Source of the DNA: Lota lota
Taxonomy: Eukaryota; Chordata; Actinopteri; Gadiformes; Lotidae
DNA: 64,000 nt
NCBI GenBank assembly: GCA_026745465.1
Contig: JACYXH010000802.1
Span: 5,051,758-5,115,757 of the forward strand
Reading direction: 5' to 3'
Positions 1 through 37,640 of this stretch are shown here, piece by piece. The notes below the pieces were generated by a model. That model saw only the letters and a list, made by a program, of their open reading frames with translations. It had not been told where the DNA came from and did not search any database. Positions within the stretch are counted from its first letter, which is position 1, and the number at the start of each line of letters is the position of its first letter. The position numbers were made by a program, and so were the translations under genes.

Positions 1-140
1 ACTTACACAACTGGACAGAATAGCAATATATGTGATAGTGATTGTGATGGAAGTGCTATTTTTCCCTTTCTTGGTTGATACATCCCCATCCCATCAAAGT
101 AACACCAGGCTTTCATCCGTAGGTTGATGTGATTATACAG

Positions 141-229
141 CAGGGCTGTGGAGCTCTCCGGTCCGTACTGGGCCAGCGACCCAACCGCGCTCCAAGGCTG
201 CGGTTCTGGATCGCATCCCTGGAGACGAG
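141..229 (+). CDS. cfap46: Possible cfap46 exon (first in window), reading frame uncertain
   Basis: An AG acceptor at 139-140 and a CGAG/gtatca donor at 230 flank an 89-base segment that is open in two frames. The frame ending SLETR leaves two bases (AG), which matches the phase needed by the exon at 1378. A second frame contains AVELSGPYWASDPTALQ, which looks more like a TPR protein but ends in the wrong phase. An alternative acceptor lies at 143. Either frame could be right, and an unseen small exon could reconcile the second one. Confidence 0.4.
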
Positions 230-434
230 GTATCACACATCTAGCCTGGCCCCACGTCTCCTGGGGGGGCGAGTAGGGTGGAGGGGGGTATCACGCTCAT
301 CTCCTTTTAAACTTTTAAAGTGGAAACTAGTTGGTTTTTGAAAACATATCTTGTAAAATTTACAAGCATCATTTAAGCTTTCCCAATTTGTTCCTACACG
401 ATGAGAAACGCATGTGATCAATTATTGATATATT

Positions 435-515
435 CTTTTTATGTACCAGGGCATGGTTAATAGTCTTATCTTCACTAGTTCAGTCTACTAATGGCTCCTG
501 GGACAGAGGGTTATG
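435..515. mobile_element. Palindromic MITE family, copy A (right arm worn)
   Basis: It has the left arm TATGTACCAGGGCATGG and the interior TTCACTAGTTCAGTCTACTA shared with the copy at 55976. The right arm is degraded. Confidence 0.6.
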
Positions 516-1377
516 ATACAGCTTAATTTACCTTTCATTTAAGGTCAATTTGTTTTTTAATCAGTACACAACAGCATGTGGGAGTGTGTATTATCGTTGC
601 TATGTGATGAACTGAATGGATGAATGGTGATGGTGAAAGGTAGTGTGGTGGTATGTCGCATGTATCTCTAAACCTAAACCAAAACAATAGTAACCCAAAA
701 AACAATATTGCCTCCATTGAGAGTGGTTTGCGCCTTGCTCATCTATAGCAGGTGTGGGCAATGAACCTAACGATTTTCCACACTCATGACACAGCCAGGC
801 CACCAGATGTCGCCACAGGGCTGTCACCTAACAAACTCAATCAATTATCAATTCACTGTAAGGCCCTTTATATAAAAGCACCCAGTGGCATTATCAAGCA
901 CCTTAGCCATCGCAAACGCGATGCCTAAGGTGATGCTATGGCTCAAGAAGACCCATGCCTTTTCGAACCATGGGTCTCAAGAACTGTTGGTGAACATAGC
1001 TGTGTTATTTTTTCTAAAATGCATAAAGTTGTTAAACAGAGTAAATTCTATATAAAATACCAGTGGTATTTGTGGCAGTGGTACTGCCACTTCCAACTAA
1101 AAACCTGGTGGTAGTTTCCTATTGGTTGCGCACCCTTGCTCAAGCAAGTGTGATGTGAGTTTTTGAACCATTTGACAATGTCCCTCGCACTTGCTCACAC
1201 GTGCTCCTATGGAAAACTAGGCTGCCCGGGAGAGAAAAATCTCTACAACTTTATTTTTATGCCTCAGATTGCATTTTTTGAATCTTCTGTGGGCATGTTC
1301 TCCCGCTAAAACGAGGGTTTTCTTACCCTGTAAAGGCCTTGAGTCTCATGTGTGGGTGCTGTGTTTCCTGCTGCCAG

Positions 1378-25197
<23,820 letters not shown>

Positions 25198-25577
25198 CAC
25201 ACTTGAATTCCTCCATAAAGCAATGTGTTTATTTATGGAATACGTGCCCCGTGTTTTTGTATGAAAACAACATGTTGTACATACAGACGTGTGTGTTACC
25301 GATGCAAAACAGGGTTCACAGTTACAATAGTTAACTAGTTAGTTTAGTTTTTAAATGGCCTTTAGCTACTAGATACTCTTTACATGTTTTTCATGTTCCT
25401 TTTGACATTTCACGTTTTTGTTTGTTACATATATAACTTATTTTAAAGAAAAATGGAAAATGTGTGTTAAAAGATACAATTATATTCCAAATGCAAAGAT
25501 CGTTTTTATTTACCAAAGAGGTAAGAAGATGGGGTCAGGGGGTCTTCACATACCTAGAAGTCAGTCCGCCTTCTAGG

Positions 25578-25583
25578 AATAAA
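25578..25583 (+). promoter_or_regulatory. Candidate poly(A) signal of cfap46
   Basis: AATAAA is the first canonical signal after the cfap46 stop codon. A T/GT-rich stretch follows only at some distance, so it is offered as a candidate. Confidence 0.35.
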
Positions 25584-25691
25584 GGTGACGTAGGGATATG
25601 CAAAGTGACATATAGTTATAGTGTTTGATTAAGCCGCTTTTGAGCCCTTTATTATGATCTTTGACACCTCTGTAGTTCCCGTATGATTTGA

Positions 25692-25713
25692 GATGTCTCA
25701 AATTTGAGACATC
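25692..25713. repeat. 22-base perfect palindrome
   Basis: The 11-base arm GATGTCTCAAA is followed directly by its exact reverse complement. It lies 500 bases past the cfap46 stop codon. Confidence 0.8.
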
Positions 25714-27452
25714 ACGTGTTCCAGAATCTAGGCTTGTTTCTCCGATGCGGTGTATAATGGAGATGGTGGGCATTCAGGGTTCACTTCTCACACTGGCCTT
25801 TCAAAACCACAGATTAGCAGGCCAGTTGGACAATGCCCACATTAATATTGAATCTTCCTGTTTTTTCATGGATGGGAAATAAAATGCTGAACTCAAAGCA
25901 GGTGTGTTGTGTTTGGTGGTTCACCCACAGCCTAGGGGGGGATCAGATAATCCCCAGCTGCAGTTTTCATGGAATTCACTTTATGATATTTAACTCAAAC
26001 GTTTCTAAATGGTGATACGTGGTTTGAACTGTAGCCAGTTAAAACCACGGTGCAGTGGTTGAATTAGACAGGGCTCACAGTAATTCCATTAAGTAGATTG
26101 GTAAAAAAAAATAATCGGAGGTTATCGGAGTATGCAATTCCAAACATAGTCTTTTAATCCTCTATGTTCTAATGGTGGTGGTATTATCCCACTGCATTTT
26201 AATCAAAGACATTCTCCCAGTGGTAAAATATGTTGCCACATTGTTCATTGATGACATCGACTAGCGATGCATGACAGTTTTTTGCAACAACTGAATCGAT
26301 TAGATTGAGCGTTGAATTCCAACCTTTATACATTAAATACCTGTACCTTAGTCGTGTGGTTCCACCTTGGGCAAGATTATTGTAGCGCTGTCTCCAAATG
26401 GGGAGGGAATGAAGTCAGGTCCGCCTCAGCTGTTGAGGGTCTAAAAGGTCATCCTCACAGCAAACAGATATTTCCTGGTGGATAATTGCTTTTTCTGGTT
26501 TGCTTCTGGAAAATTAAGCTCATTTGGGCGGAAGAAATTTCAAACCTTTCTGAGTCCACAGAAATCCCAATCCACTGTCAATAAAAGTGCGGGTGAGATG
26601 TGAATCCTGATGGTGTCACGTATGAAGCGTCTTGGTTGGCCGTTTGCTCGGGGTCGGTGAGAAAAGGCAGATTCTCGTCACGAAAAGAATGCCACCTGCG
26701 TTCGCAGCAGAGTGGGACGTTCACATAGTGTTTTGGGGAGAATGGCAAAAACATAGGATTTTGGCCCCTTTTTTCTCTAAATTGGGGACTTATTTCAGTA
26801 ACAGTGATAAAATGGCATAGATTACTATGTTGATGATCATATAAGACAAATGAAAAAAATAAAAAAATAATACATGTTTGATATTTGAGAGAGTCTTGAG
26901 AAAGGTGTGCGCCATATAGCAGCATAGATGCATAGGGCTGCTCTGTTCAAACCATTCCCAACGCCGGATGTTTCCTTCCTCCAATTTCAACATTGAGATT
27001 GCAGAGCCCTTTGTTCTGTGATTACAAAGTGCTTCCGTGCTGCTTATGATTAAAGCCTCCAAACTAACTGCTGATTATCAAGCCACATGCTATGTGTTAT
27101 TCTATTGTGGTGAGCTACGCCGTGGAACAAATGAATCCGAGCCAGAGGGTTATTTTATGTCAAACCTGCATCCCATACACTGCACAACCCCAGGAAGGAC
27201 TTTTATTTTGACACACAAACAGCTTATCATCACAGTATTTAAATCGGAACATAATTGTCTACGTCCCCGTACTACATCATCAGTCAGTTTATAATGGTCT
27301 GTGTCACAGAACCATCAAACCCAACAATACTACAATCAGAACCCTTGACGCACTACAGTCCCCTAAACAAAAGACTCATAACAACCCCCATAACTCTTTG
27401 CACGAACACAAGCCTAAGGCCCGTTAGGCTGCTACAATATTACAAAGATAAC

Positions 27453-27654
27453 GGCCTCTGGCATGCCAACAGATGTCTCTCTCACTAGATTGTTGCTTTA
27501 AAGGGGGAAAACACAAACATCCTCTTATGTTTTTTACAGAGATGAAACGTCCAAGTTCATAAAGTTTAAAAGGTCATTTTTAATTGCCAAGAATATTGTG
27601 CTATCTAGACTTGCTTATTGAATTACGCTCTTTTTCTTTGAGCCACGATGGGTG
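27453..27654 (+). repeat. Direct repeat, copy 1
   Basis: It shares ordered blocks with 28463-28684, including CCAACAGATGT, CTCTTATGTT, TCTAGACTT and AGCCA.GATGGGTG. The two copies are diverged and lie about 1 kb apart. Confidence 0.65.
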
Positions 27655-27670
27655 CCAAGAGTTCCATGTA

Positions 27671-27900
27671 AGGGGGCTTTTCACACCTGAGCTGTTTGGT
27701 AGGCTTTTAATCAAACCCTGTAGAGTTCCCTCATATAGTACAGTTTGTTTTAGGGGGTGTGAACACTCATTTGCACTCTGGTGCGGACCAAATGAAAAAA
27801 CTCTGGTCCACTTGAAAACAGGGGTCTCGGTCCGCTCCCAAGTTAACTGTGGTTTGATTCGCTTTGAACCAGGTATGAACGTGATCCGAATCCAACTATA
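27671..27900. mobile_element. MITE-like repeat of the teleost (gttcacacctgag) kind
   Basis: The stretch is rich in ctggtgcggaccaaatgaa, ggtctcggtccgct and tgaaccag modules, typical of a widespread fish non-autonomous DNA element. It has no coding content. Confidence 0.5.
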
Positions 27901-27913
27901 AAAAAAAATGCAA

Positions 27914-28001
27914 GGGGCGTCACCAACGGGCGCAGACCAAAATGCCTCTGGACGCAATTGGATAGGCCTACAACCAATCATAGCAACGAAACGGGTGACG
28001 C
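27914..28001 (-). repeat. Dispersed repeat family, partial copy
   Basis: The reverse complement contains GATTGGTTGTAGGCCTATCC and GTCCAGAGGCATTTTGGTC, matching the centre of 34779-35045. Confidence 0.6.
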
Positions 28002-28326
28002 AGCACTGATTGACCAAATCCTGTCAGAAGTACGGCAAAGACCTCTTTCTTCAAAACAAAAGCATTAAGTGCAGTCGTTTGTTCTTCTTTTAATGAAAAT
28101 ATACCGTCCAGTTAGTTTAATACTGTCTCGATAGCGAAATCAACAGACCACTGCACCGTCATCGTATTTATCCCGCCTCATATTAGATAAACGATTGTGA
28201 TTGGTCGGTCTATCTCGTACCGGGCAGAAATCTTTTTGTATTGGAGGGGAGCCAGACCTTTTCTGCAGAGCAAATGAAACATGTTTGTACAAGCACAGAA
28301 TGACCATACGGATAGGCCAATCTTTT

Positions 28327-28446
<120 letters not shown>

Positions 28447-28462
28447 AGCACATGGTATTAAA

Positions 28463-28684
28463 TGCCCTCTGGCCAGCCAACAGATGTTGCTCTCACTAGA
28501 TTGCTGTTCTGTAGGCCTAAAGGGGGAATAACACACACAAACACCCTCTTATGTTGTTTACAGCGATGGAACAACAAAGTGCACAAAGTTCAAGAGATCA
28601 TTTTGTTTGTCAACTGTTTAGTGTCAACCATCTAGACTTACTAATTGAGTTGCACTGTATGACTACTAGGAGCCATGATGGGTG
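28463..28684 (+). repeat. Direct repeat, copy 2
   Basis: This is the partner of 27453-27654. A 115-base CT microsatellite ends 18 bases upstream. Confidence 0.65.
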
Positions 28685-30632
28685 AGTTGATCTAGGATAG
28701 CCATTCAGGGGAACGATGAGTGTAAAGAGTTCCAGGGAATGGTTCCCTGTGAAGGTACAACAACAGTGCATAACACTAATCTGTTCTAATGGGCCTGGTG
28801 CACACAGAAATAAAAGGACGGTAATATATGGCATCTGCTTTATTCTATTACATTAAGTAGCACTAAGTAAAAACAAAAAAAGGGAGTGGGAGAGCTGAAG
28901 TTGTTAGTTGCCCGTTAAGGTTGCTCATTAACCTGTAGGATGTATACTAATGATACTCCTTATTCTCACACAGTTTTATGCATGCACAGACGACCACAGG
29001 GTTAGGCCCAACATCAATCTGTGCATAATTTCCTCTTGATAGACCTAACCTTCTGGCGTAGGTGGACCTAACACTTCATGCCTCTCGCTCGCTGGCTCAG
29101 GTCAGACTCGGTTTGTGCAGGTCTGGTGAGTGCCAGAATCATCTGCTGCTTGTGGACTTCTGCATTCATAAGCCCCACCCCCACCCACTGTGAATTTCCC
29201 AATGTCGGGCGACATCACTGTGGCCCAGAGACGGTGGGACAGGTGGGGCTGATTGATGTGGCCCGTGTGAAACGTCCACGGAGAACCAGAGCCGCCTCAG
29301 AATTCAAGGCCCGCGCCGTGTCTGTGGCGCTTGAACGTAGCCCTGATTTATTAGAACACTTCCTTTGATGACCGCCTTTACCTCGGGGAAGCTGGCCACT
29401 TTGGCTGTTGTTTTTTTGCAGACGGGAGGTACTATATCCGTAATATAAACGTTGTTTATTGAGTTTGTGACACGCCGTTGTTGTCATAACTGTTTCCTGT
29501 TATTGGAAGTTTGATAGGAATACGCTTTTCAGCGTAATCTTTTTTTATTTTTACGCTTTTCAAAATATTATAGGAATAATATTTTTTCATAGGTTTAAAT
29601 ACTACTTTCTGTCCAAGCACTTCGTATTTGTACTTCTCTCCATAGTTTTGAAGGTTCATTCCACCCAAATACTACTGAGACTGCTGCCTTCTCTATTGCA
29701 AGACCACCACACTCCATCCTGTCTCACAAGATGGAGCCCGTCGTGACGTAACTTCACATTCCCTATTCTCATCCATTAATCGTCATTATACCACAGTGTT
29801 GTTGAATACTTGATCCTCAATAACATTCCAAGGGTGTGCATATTTTGCAATAACAGGGCACTTCAACAGTTCCACCAGTTTTGAATCAATGCGCTACAAA
29901 TCAATGCGCACAATCCCACATTAACAACAACAGTCAAATACAACTATCGACTAACGCAACTAACGCAAAAACAATATGCTCAAAGTGCAGCCAAATAATA
30001 TTTTAATTCCAGCTGATTAAGTTGGAGGCTGGCCTAAAAACATTGCTACCTGTTAAATTCATGTTTATTAAATTACCAACCCCTTAGTAGAAGTAGTAGT
30101 AGCTAGGGCTCTTTGGTATCCTTTGGCCTCGTTTGAACATTGATAGCTGCCTGCTAAATACGTTCTAAAACCATTATCCCCTCACTTGCCGCAACATCTT
30201 CTTTATACGGATTAGTGGGAGCGCCACCATGGAAAACTAAATCCCGGGGAGAACCCTAGAACATTTAGGAATAAGAATATCAATATATTCAGGCTCCGCA
30301 CTAGTGTGGGTGTGTGAGTGAGTGAGTGCAGTACAGACACAAAATAACGTTTGTCGATTAAGATATCCATGAGCAGGCTTTTAAAGGCTTAAAAAAAGTG
30401 ACTTTCCAAAGAGCTTATGTCGAAGATTTCAGTTGATATTCAAGGACATCTGAAATGCATATTATAATGAGTCTTCTTCAACAAACAAAAGTAAAGAGAC
30501 ACAAGTCTGAACACAGTTGAATCATTGGGCATTGTAGTTGATTTGTTGCTACCTTTGGAAGCAAGTTCCCTGCTTGACTCACTTACTTCTATTCATCCCT
30601 GATGGGACATAAGGCCCTGCTTTGGCATCCAC

Positions 30633-31096
30633 TGTTACGGCCTCTCCCTCATGCAGCTCGCTTCAGAGGCGCAACATATAATAGACACCCAAAACAGAAA
30701 TACTTGATACAACTGAAGTTTATTTGGAACCACAATCAACATTTCATGTTTCATAGGGTTAACACAAACGGAGGCGAGAGACGGGCCATAAAGAACAAAA
30801 GACATGAGCCTCGGCAATGGGCCATAGGATCGTTGTGATTACTCCCTAAACTATCAAACTATCAAAACAAATCCAAACTCACCAAACCAAAACAGTAACA
30901 ACATAAGCATTGGTATGACCAACAACACAAGAGTACAGCGAAGCAAGCGGGAGGAGTTAGTGGCAGAGGAAAATACCCAGTGAGTCCATTCAGGTACTGC
31001 TTTTATAACCACACCACAATCAGCCATTCATCAGGTGGCCCCTGTGAAGGGTGAATGGGAAGGAGAAAAAATAGGACAAAGTGGGAGTGCGTAACA
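30633..31096 (-). mobile_element. Probable solo LTR (464 bp)
   Basis: It starts TGTTACG and ends CGTAACA, as LTRs do, with near-identical flanks (tccac and tcccc). On the minus strand an AATAAA lies at 30719-30724, about 90 bases before that strand's 3' end. No internal coding region is attached. Confidence 0.5.
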
Positions 31097-32732
31097 TCCC
31101 CAAGACGAGACCCTCATGGGAGCTGATCATGCTGCTCTTTGCAATGGTTCTCCATCTGTGTGATCTGAGCTGGGTACAAGAGATGTAAAGAACCAGAGAT
31201 CAAAAACCTTTCTCCCTTCCCATTCTATTGAAACTGTCCTCCCACTCCATGCCTCCATTCACTGTCTCTTAACAACTCAGCCCTCCAACTGGTGAGTGCA
31301 GAAGCCGAGCTCTTCAAGTTTTGCACATCTGTACCCTTCACACTACCTGTGTACTATATAGGTCTCCTGCACATTCGACGAACCCCTCTCATCTCCTGAT
31401 TAGCCAAATGTGCACTTTAGCAGATGGATAGATTTGTCAATATCTCTTCCTTAGTGATAGCGGTGGCCCACATAACGCAGGAGATAGCCGTTCATATTTC
31501 CGGCTAATTGGCTCTTTGGATGCTTCTTAATTCTGCTTAATGGAACGCTTCGTTATACTCTACTACACATTCTGTTTGATTGCACAATACTTTTATTGTG
31601 TAAGCCTCAAGGAGATAGGCCCATGCCTTCTAATCCACCATTATCGCCTTGCACAGCATTGTTCCACTGCTCTGACCGCTGTGGCTGTCTGAGACTGATT
31701 GGAAGGCTCCTACTAAATTGTATGGAACGACTTCAAATCAATGGAGAAAGGAAATCTATTAATTGGCCAAGCTCTCCTCGTGTGATCTGGATGCACTTAA
31801 TGCTTCATAATTCTGTTGATTATGCTATTCTCAGTCCAGATCAGACCTCCAACACCTGTTTTCCAACTTAAATCTCAACACTACCAGGTCTTCTTGAATA
31901 CATTTTGTATCTATAGTGCTGGGATTCTTTGTTCTCTCCTCTGAAGGACACAAATGAGTGTGGTGCTCAACGGGGTCACACAGGCCTGCGATGTGAATTT
32001 TGTTTAGGGCTTGTTATGCTGTAACTCTAAAGCCTGGTCCACACAGGAGCGCAGCGCAGGACACAGCTTAATAGCGGAGCATACATCTAATCAGCCATTG
32101 TTTTCAAATGTGCTGTGCTTTACACTGGTGAATAGTTAATTTTGTCCTGAAATTGGTTCAATTTGCATTAAAATGGACTGCATTGGCACATTTGAATTGC
32201 TAGCTTTCATTTCAACTTGACACATCCAAGAGGCATGCCATCACAGAAACGTCATTGGAAAAGTGGCCAGGGACACGTTGTCAGTGTAGTTTAGCTGTGC
32301 ATTCATCGCCAAATGGCACTGTGGAATTGTCACTCCACCTCTGTTCATTTTATCACTCCATGAGCACTCCCACCCCTTGGTTGTCAAGACCCACCACTCA
32401 AATCCACTTAACTTATTCAACAGCACATACATGCGTGTGCATATTGTATAGGCCAGTCAGGAATCTAAAAAACATTTTGTTGCATTTTTATTTTATTGCA
32501 GATAAGGACGGAAACGTATGATTGCATGGTTTGTAGTATAAAGGGAAGTAGAATTCCATCTGGATTTGTGATCTAGGTTGGCACACTTCATTGTCAAACA
32601 GACCGATATAATGTGATACGGTTGTCAGCGATAGGTCTTGATGACAATATATACTGGTACACTTAAAGGCAAAGGTTGGGAACCACTGTAATAAAAGGCA
32701 CTTAATGAAAATAATGAGACCTACGTTTGGAG

Positions 32733-32773
32733 ATTTGAAAGATTACTATTGTCACAATAGTAATCTTTCAAAT
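32733..32773. repeat. Perfect palindrome, 20-bp arms with a one-base centre
   Basis: ATTTGAAAGATTACTATTGT is followed by C and then its exact reverse complement. The flanks are AT-rich intergenic DNA. Confidence 0.9.
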
Positions 32774-34471
32774 TACTCATATAAAACACATAAACACGTG
32801 TAAGACAAATCAAAAACGTTGGGTTCAATGGCGCTTTAATATAAAACAATTAGGTAAAGTGTGTTGAAAATCTGATAGACTGCAGAGGGTCATTAAGGAC
32901 CACAGCTGTCCTTTTTTTAAAGAGCTACTACCATGGTTACCAGACAAGATCATTATGTGCTTATGTCCCCACTCTCTGTATTGTATTTGGGTATCTTGTA
33001 GTCATTTTGTGTTTCACAATACATGACTGGCCAGAATCCCTGATGAGGGTTCAGGTGGAATACACAAAAGAATAACATCCTATGTCCTTTCCTAATCACT
33101 TTTCATGACCTCTATGGAAAATGTCACGAGACAAAGGAAAGATGTGAAGGAGAATTCAAAAGGACCTAATGAACCACGTTCATTAGGAGAATGATGAGAG
33201 AGAATCCGACTGCACTTACATACAGTATGTGCGGATGTAATGGACGTGGGTCTGCCTTTGTGAAACTACAATGTTTCCAAGATGAACTACTAAATGTGCA
33301 TCTCACAAAAGTTAAACTAAATGTTTGTCACATTGAGAATGTTTGCTGACGCTCACCCTCCTGTCCACTCATTTATCGACATGAATCCCAATTAGTATGA
33401 TTGTATGAAAATAACTGTCGGTCAGGTTGATCAAATGGTGCGTCGCTTTAAATGTTCCTGCCACAAGGAATTGTTGGACGGCATTATCTCCGTTCCTTTC
33501 ATAAAGGATGGTCCAGTGTACCCTATGCTAAAGGGGATAAGAAAGGAAGCATTGAAGCACCTTTCCTTAGAATTTAGAGAATACGAACAGCGTATAACCT
33601 TCTATCCCCCGCACTAACCTAGTGAACTGAACCGGGATACCGTTGCATAAACAAAGGCGCATATACATACAGCTTGCCAGACAGGAAATGTTTAAGTATC
33701 GTACCAGAGGCTAAAAATGTTGCTATGTTGAGGATAATTGTCATATGCGAGTCACAACCCAGAGAAAAAATAAGCGTAAATGTGTAATTTCAGAAAACAG
33801 GTTTTTATGGAGAAGAACGACTTTTTGACACCCACTACAAATCTAGCCACATTGTTAAGAAAATGGAAGGGGGTCGTTTTTCAGGACTCACTCTAATAAA
33901 AATGTCCCAACATTCAAAACAAACGCTGTTCACTAAACTAAACGCTATTTTAGTCAACTATAACAACGCAAGTTTATAGTTTTTTTTCATCTTGCAGCTC
34001 TGTTGCATCACCTGACCTGAATAATGCGTGCTGATTCTTCGAACAGATTTATCGGGTTGTGTTCAAGAACAGCACTGGCATTGGACGTTGTCTGCTGTTA
34101 AACGTGAACTTATAATGCCTTGACAAAAGACAACTGCATTTGTTACAAAGAATAAAAAGAATAACTCACAACTGTCTTTTGGTTTTTTTCAAGGATGCTG
34201 TTTATAATGTTTTGCAAATGAACTCTTAAGCAGTCTACTTCCCAGTCTTTCTATGGAATGTCCTACAAGAGTGAGGAGCACTCCATAAGCTGACTGTATC
34301 CGACCGAATCCCATGAGAGTAGTAGAGGAGAGACCGCCTGTCACTCATGTCTGCGAAGGAATCTGGCTGACATCGCGGTTGACACAATTGGGATGGAGGA
34401 GTGGCCTCGGGCGGGAAAGCTGCACTAGGGGACACCCCTGGAGGGTGTCAGACACCGGGTGCCCACCTCTC

Positions 34472-34503
34472 TCTCTCTCTCTCTCTGTCTGTCTCTCTGT
34501 CCC

Positions 34504-34573
<70 letters not shown>
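34472..34573. repeat. CT and CTGT microsatellite
   Basis: CT repeats pass into a regular tetranucleotide CTGT array. Confidence 0.95.
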
Positions 34574-34778
34574 ACCCTGTTGATCTCTCTCTTTCTCTGT
34601 CACTCCAATCTCTCTTTATATATCCCTTTCTTATATAACTGCTTACAATTGGAAAAAGGTTTATAAGCAATTAAAAAATAAAAAATAAAACAATTTGAAA
34701 GTGCTAACTGCGTTGTTATAAACTGGGAGCTCATCTATTATCTGCTCTGCCATATGTGTCTAGCCCCTCTCCTGTTTG

Positions 34779-35045
34779 GACAGATGTCCAGCAGACCTGG
34801 CCCGTGTCAGGCCAATCACAACCATTCATCCAATATGGGTCGGGTTAATACGATGACTGTACAGAGGAGCGGAATATGGGAGCGATGTTGAGGCATTTTC
34901 ATAAACAACCGAGATGGCTGCAGCTGATGCGTCACACTTTTCGTCGCTCTGATTGGTTGTAGGACTATCCAAATGTGTCCAGAGGCATTTTTGTCTACGC
35001 CCATTAAAAACACCCCTTGGAAATCGTAAATGAACTGAGAAGTGG
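34779..35045 (+). repeat. Dispersed repeat family, longest copy
   Basis: This is the reference copy for the matches at 6958-7080 (plus) and 27914-28001 (minus). It contains TGATTGGTTGTAGGACTATC and GTCCAGAGGCATTTTTGTC. Confidence 0.65.
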
Positions 35046-37139
35046 CCTAAATGACCTTCTTACGCCACTGTCAACTTACCATAGGCCTATATTATGTTGA
35101 TGAAATGCAATTGACGTGGCCAACGTTATTTAGCTCATGTCCAAAATTACTTTGGGCTGATCGGAAAACTAGGAGAAACACGGCCGCGATCAGATTCCGT
35201 TGCACTCTGCACGTTTCTAAACAAGCATTATACTGATCATTAAATGTCATAACATATCATTTTGTCCATCGGCCAGTGCCGCCTGGAATGGTGCAGCCAT
35301 TCGGGAATCTTCCTAATCAGCAGATGGCAAGTGTGTCCCTGAGTTTCTCTCTTTTTTTTTTCTCTCTACCCCCTTCCCAACCCTCTCTCTTTCTCTCTCT
35401 CCCTCCCTAAGGGTTTCAGCTGAAAGCTGGCAGTAGAAGGAGGACTGACTGCTGTCTCTCTCGCTCGCTCTCTCTCTACCCTAGGAAACAGTACATACAG
35501 GACAGCAAAACTGTGCATGCGTGTATCTTTATGTGTGTGAGTGCTATGCATACTGCTCCCAAGACGACCAAGAGGGAGACTTTGTCTTTAGTGACTGCTG
35601 TGTTTGAAACAAACAATGTGCTTCTTGGAACCATTTATACATTCAAGGGTGTTGCATGGAGGATGTCTGGTAAAGAAGTGAGTTTGTTAATTTACATTAA
35701 AGATGCAAATGAAGGCTACGGACTTGCTTCGATTATTCTGTGTGTGCGTGCGTGTGTTTATGCGTGTGTGTGTGAGAGAGAGAAAGGGTTAGAGAGAAAG
35801 AGAAAGTGTTTTGGCGGATACACCAGGTTTCATTTTGTGTTTGACATTGTTCATAACACTCCACAAATGCCCTTAACACTTAACTCTGCCCTCCTCAATA
35901 AGTTTAACTGAAAGGCATACCGTCTTCCTATTAAAACCGTTTATACATTTTACCAAAGCATTTTAATGGGAACACAGATTCATGGAATTCAGGGGCTAAG
36001 CATCAGGGTCCGAATACATACAGGTCATTGGATGCTTTTGTGACAAGAGAAAGGTCCTTCTGGGCATTGATTGGAAATAGAAAATAGGACAATTGAGCAC
36101 CCAAATGACCTGCCACGTCTATGGATTTATCTATCGTGTTGCTTACTCTGGAATAAAGCCCCCTGCACAAACATACACTTGCAACGTAACACACACGCAC
36201 ACACACACTCTTATACAGTTGTGGGAAGGTGCACACGATTGCATGTCCATAAGCAATTATGTGGCTGAAGATTCCATTGATCCTCGCATGGATGTGCACG
36301 AGGGCACAGGAGTCTTTAAGGATGATAATTACTGGTATCACATATAATGTGTGGGGAATGACGGGTGTGTTGTGTGTTTCAACACTTGTAGCAAGTATAA
36401 TGTAAAAAAGGCGTGATATGATTATGTCAAGGTTTTCTAAGATAATAGATGCATGTTTATGTTTAAGAGAAAGAAAAACTGAAAGTAGTTTTCGGACAGT
36501 CTGCTTACCTCTTCCCATTTCAACTCTGACCCCTACTCACCTGCCTGTGCCTACCCCTTCCCTAAGTGCTCGATGTGCCCACTCAGAAGAACTCAGGAAA
36601 ATACAGAGGATGCTGTACAGAGATCTTATGGAACAACTACGGCTTCAGGTCCAACGCCAGGGACAACAGACACAACACAGCTCATCGACTGCAGGTCTCA
36701 TCACCTGAGCCTTACTCATTTGCGTACACGACGCAACACTCATTAACTCTAATCAGACAAACTCAGGTACAGAGACTCTTACTATGAGCTTGACCACTAG
36801 TCAAAGCATAACCCTTTCTACAGAGCCCCATAGGGACCTCTATGACAGCCTACACACGTCCTGGCTCATCAGAGCGCTATTCGCTTGGCTACAGACCCTC
36901 AACAGGAGACTACACACAGCGTGGACGCTCTTCTGTTCACCAGGAAGGCTGACGGTCTTATCACTGCTCCCCAAGCCCAGGTCATTTTGTTTATTATCTT
37001 GCATGCAACAACCCTAATCAGGTGACCTAAATGTAGTTGACAATGAGGAGGAAATTGTTTTCAGATCAAGGAAGGCAGTATGAATCAGAGATCATGCAGA
37101 CAAAATGTCGGAGATGGCATATCAAGAAGAAAAGGACAA

Positions 37140-37640
37140 CACCGTACCACCTTCACAATAATGGAATGGTGAAGAGATTTAACAGGACTCTATAGGATCA
37201 GCTTGGTAAGCTTATTCATGCTACAGGTGGAGAATGGGGTATGTACTTAACTGCAGTGGTTTTCTCATTTAACTCTCCTCTACACTCCAGTAAAGGTTTG
37301 TCACCTTATTTTCTTGCTCATGGCAGAGAGCCTCGCTTACCTGCTGATGTATATCTCTGTACGCCAATGAATGGTCGAGTGTCAGAAACACCACAGAACT
37401 ATCGATCAGAACTGGTTAATAGAATGGACAGCTTATTTCAGGAGGTTTGCCCTCACCGTGACAAGCAGGGCCTCTGGTATGAGTATTACTTCAAAAGACA
37501 CATATAAATGTGGAGATCTAGTGTGCATGGATGATCGCACTGCACAGAGAAACAAACTTGAACCTAATTAAACTGGACCTTGCAAGGTTGTCGTTTCAGA
37601 TGACGTGGGACTCATCTACAAGCTGTTATACTTAAAGTGA
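37140..37640 (+). mobile_element. Decayed Ty3/gypsy-like integrase C-terminal region
   Basis: The pieces VKRFNRTL, LHSSKGLSPYFLAHGREPRL, then GDLVCMDDRTAQRNKLEPN have the order and spacing of the end of a retroelement integrase. They are split by stop codons (for example after the Arg-Thr-Leu) and by a frame change near 37507. No LTR pair was seen around it. Confidence 0.6.

Noticed and set aside
36003..36518. 171-codon open frame on the minus strand
   Set aside because: Low-complexity, AT-rich, no splice context or recognisable motif. A frame of this length is expected by chance in 64 kb.
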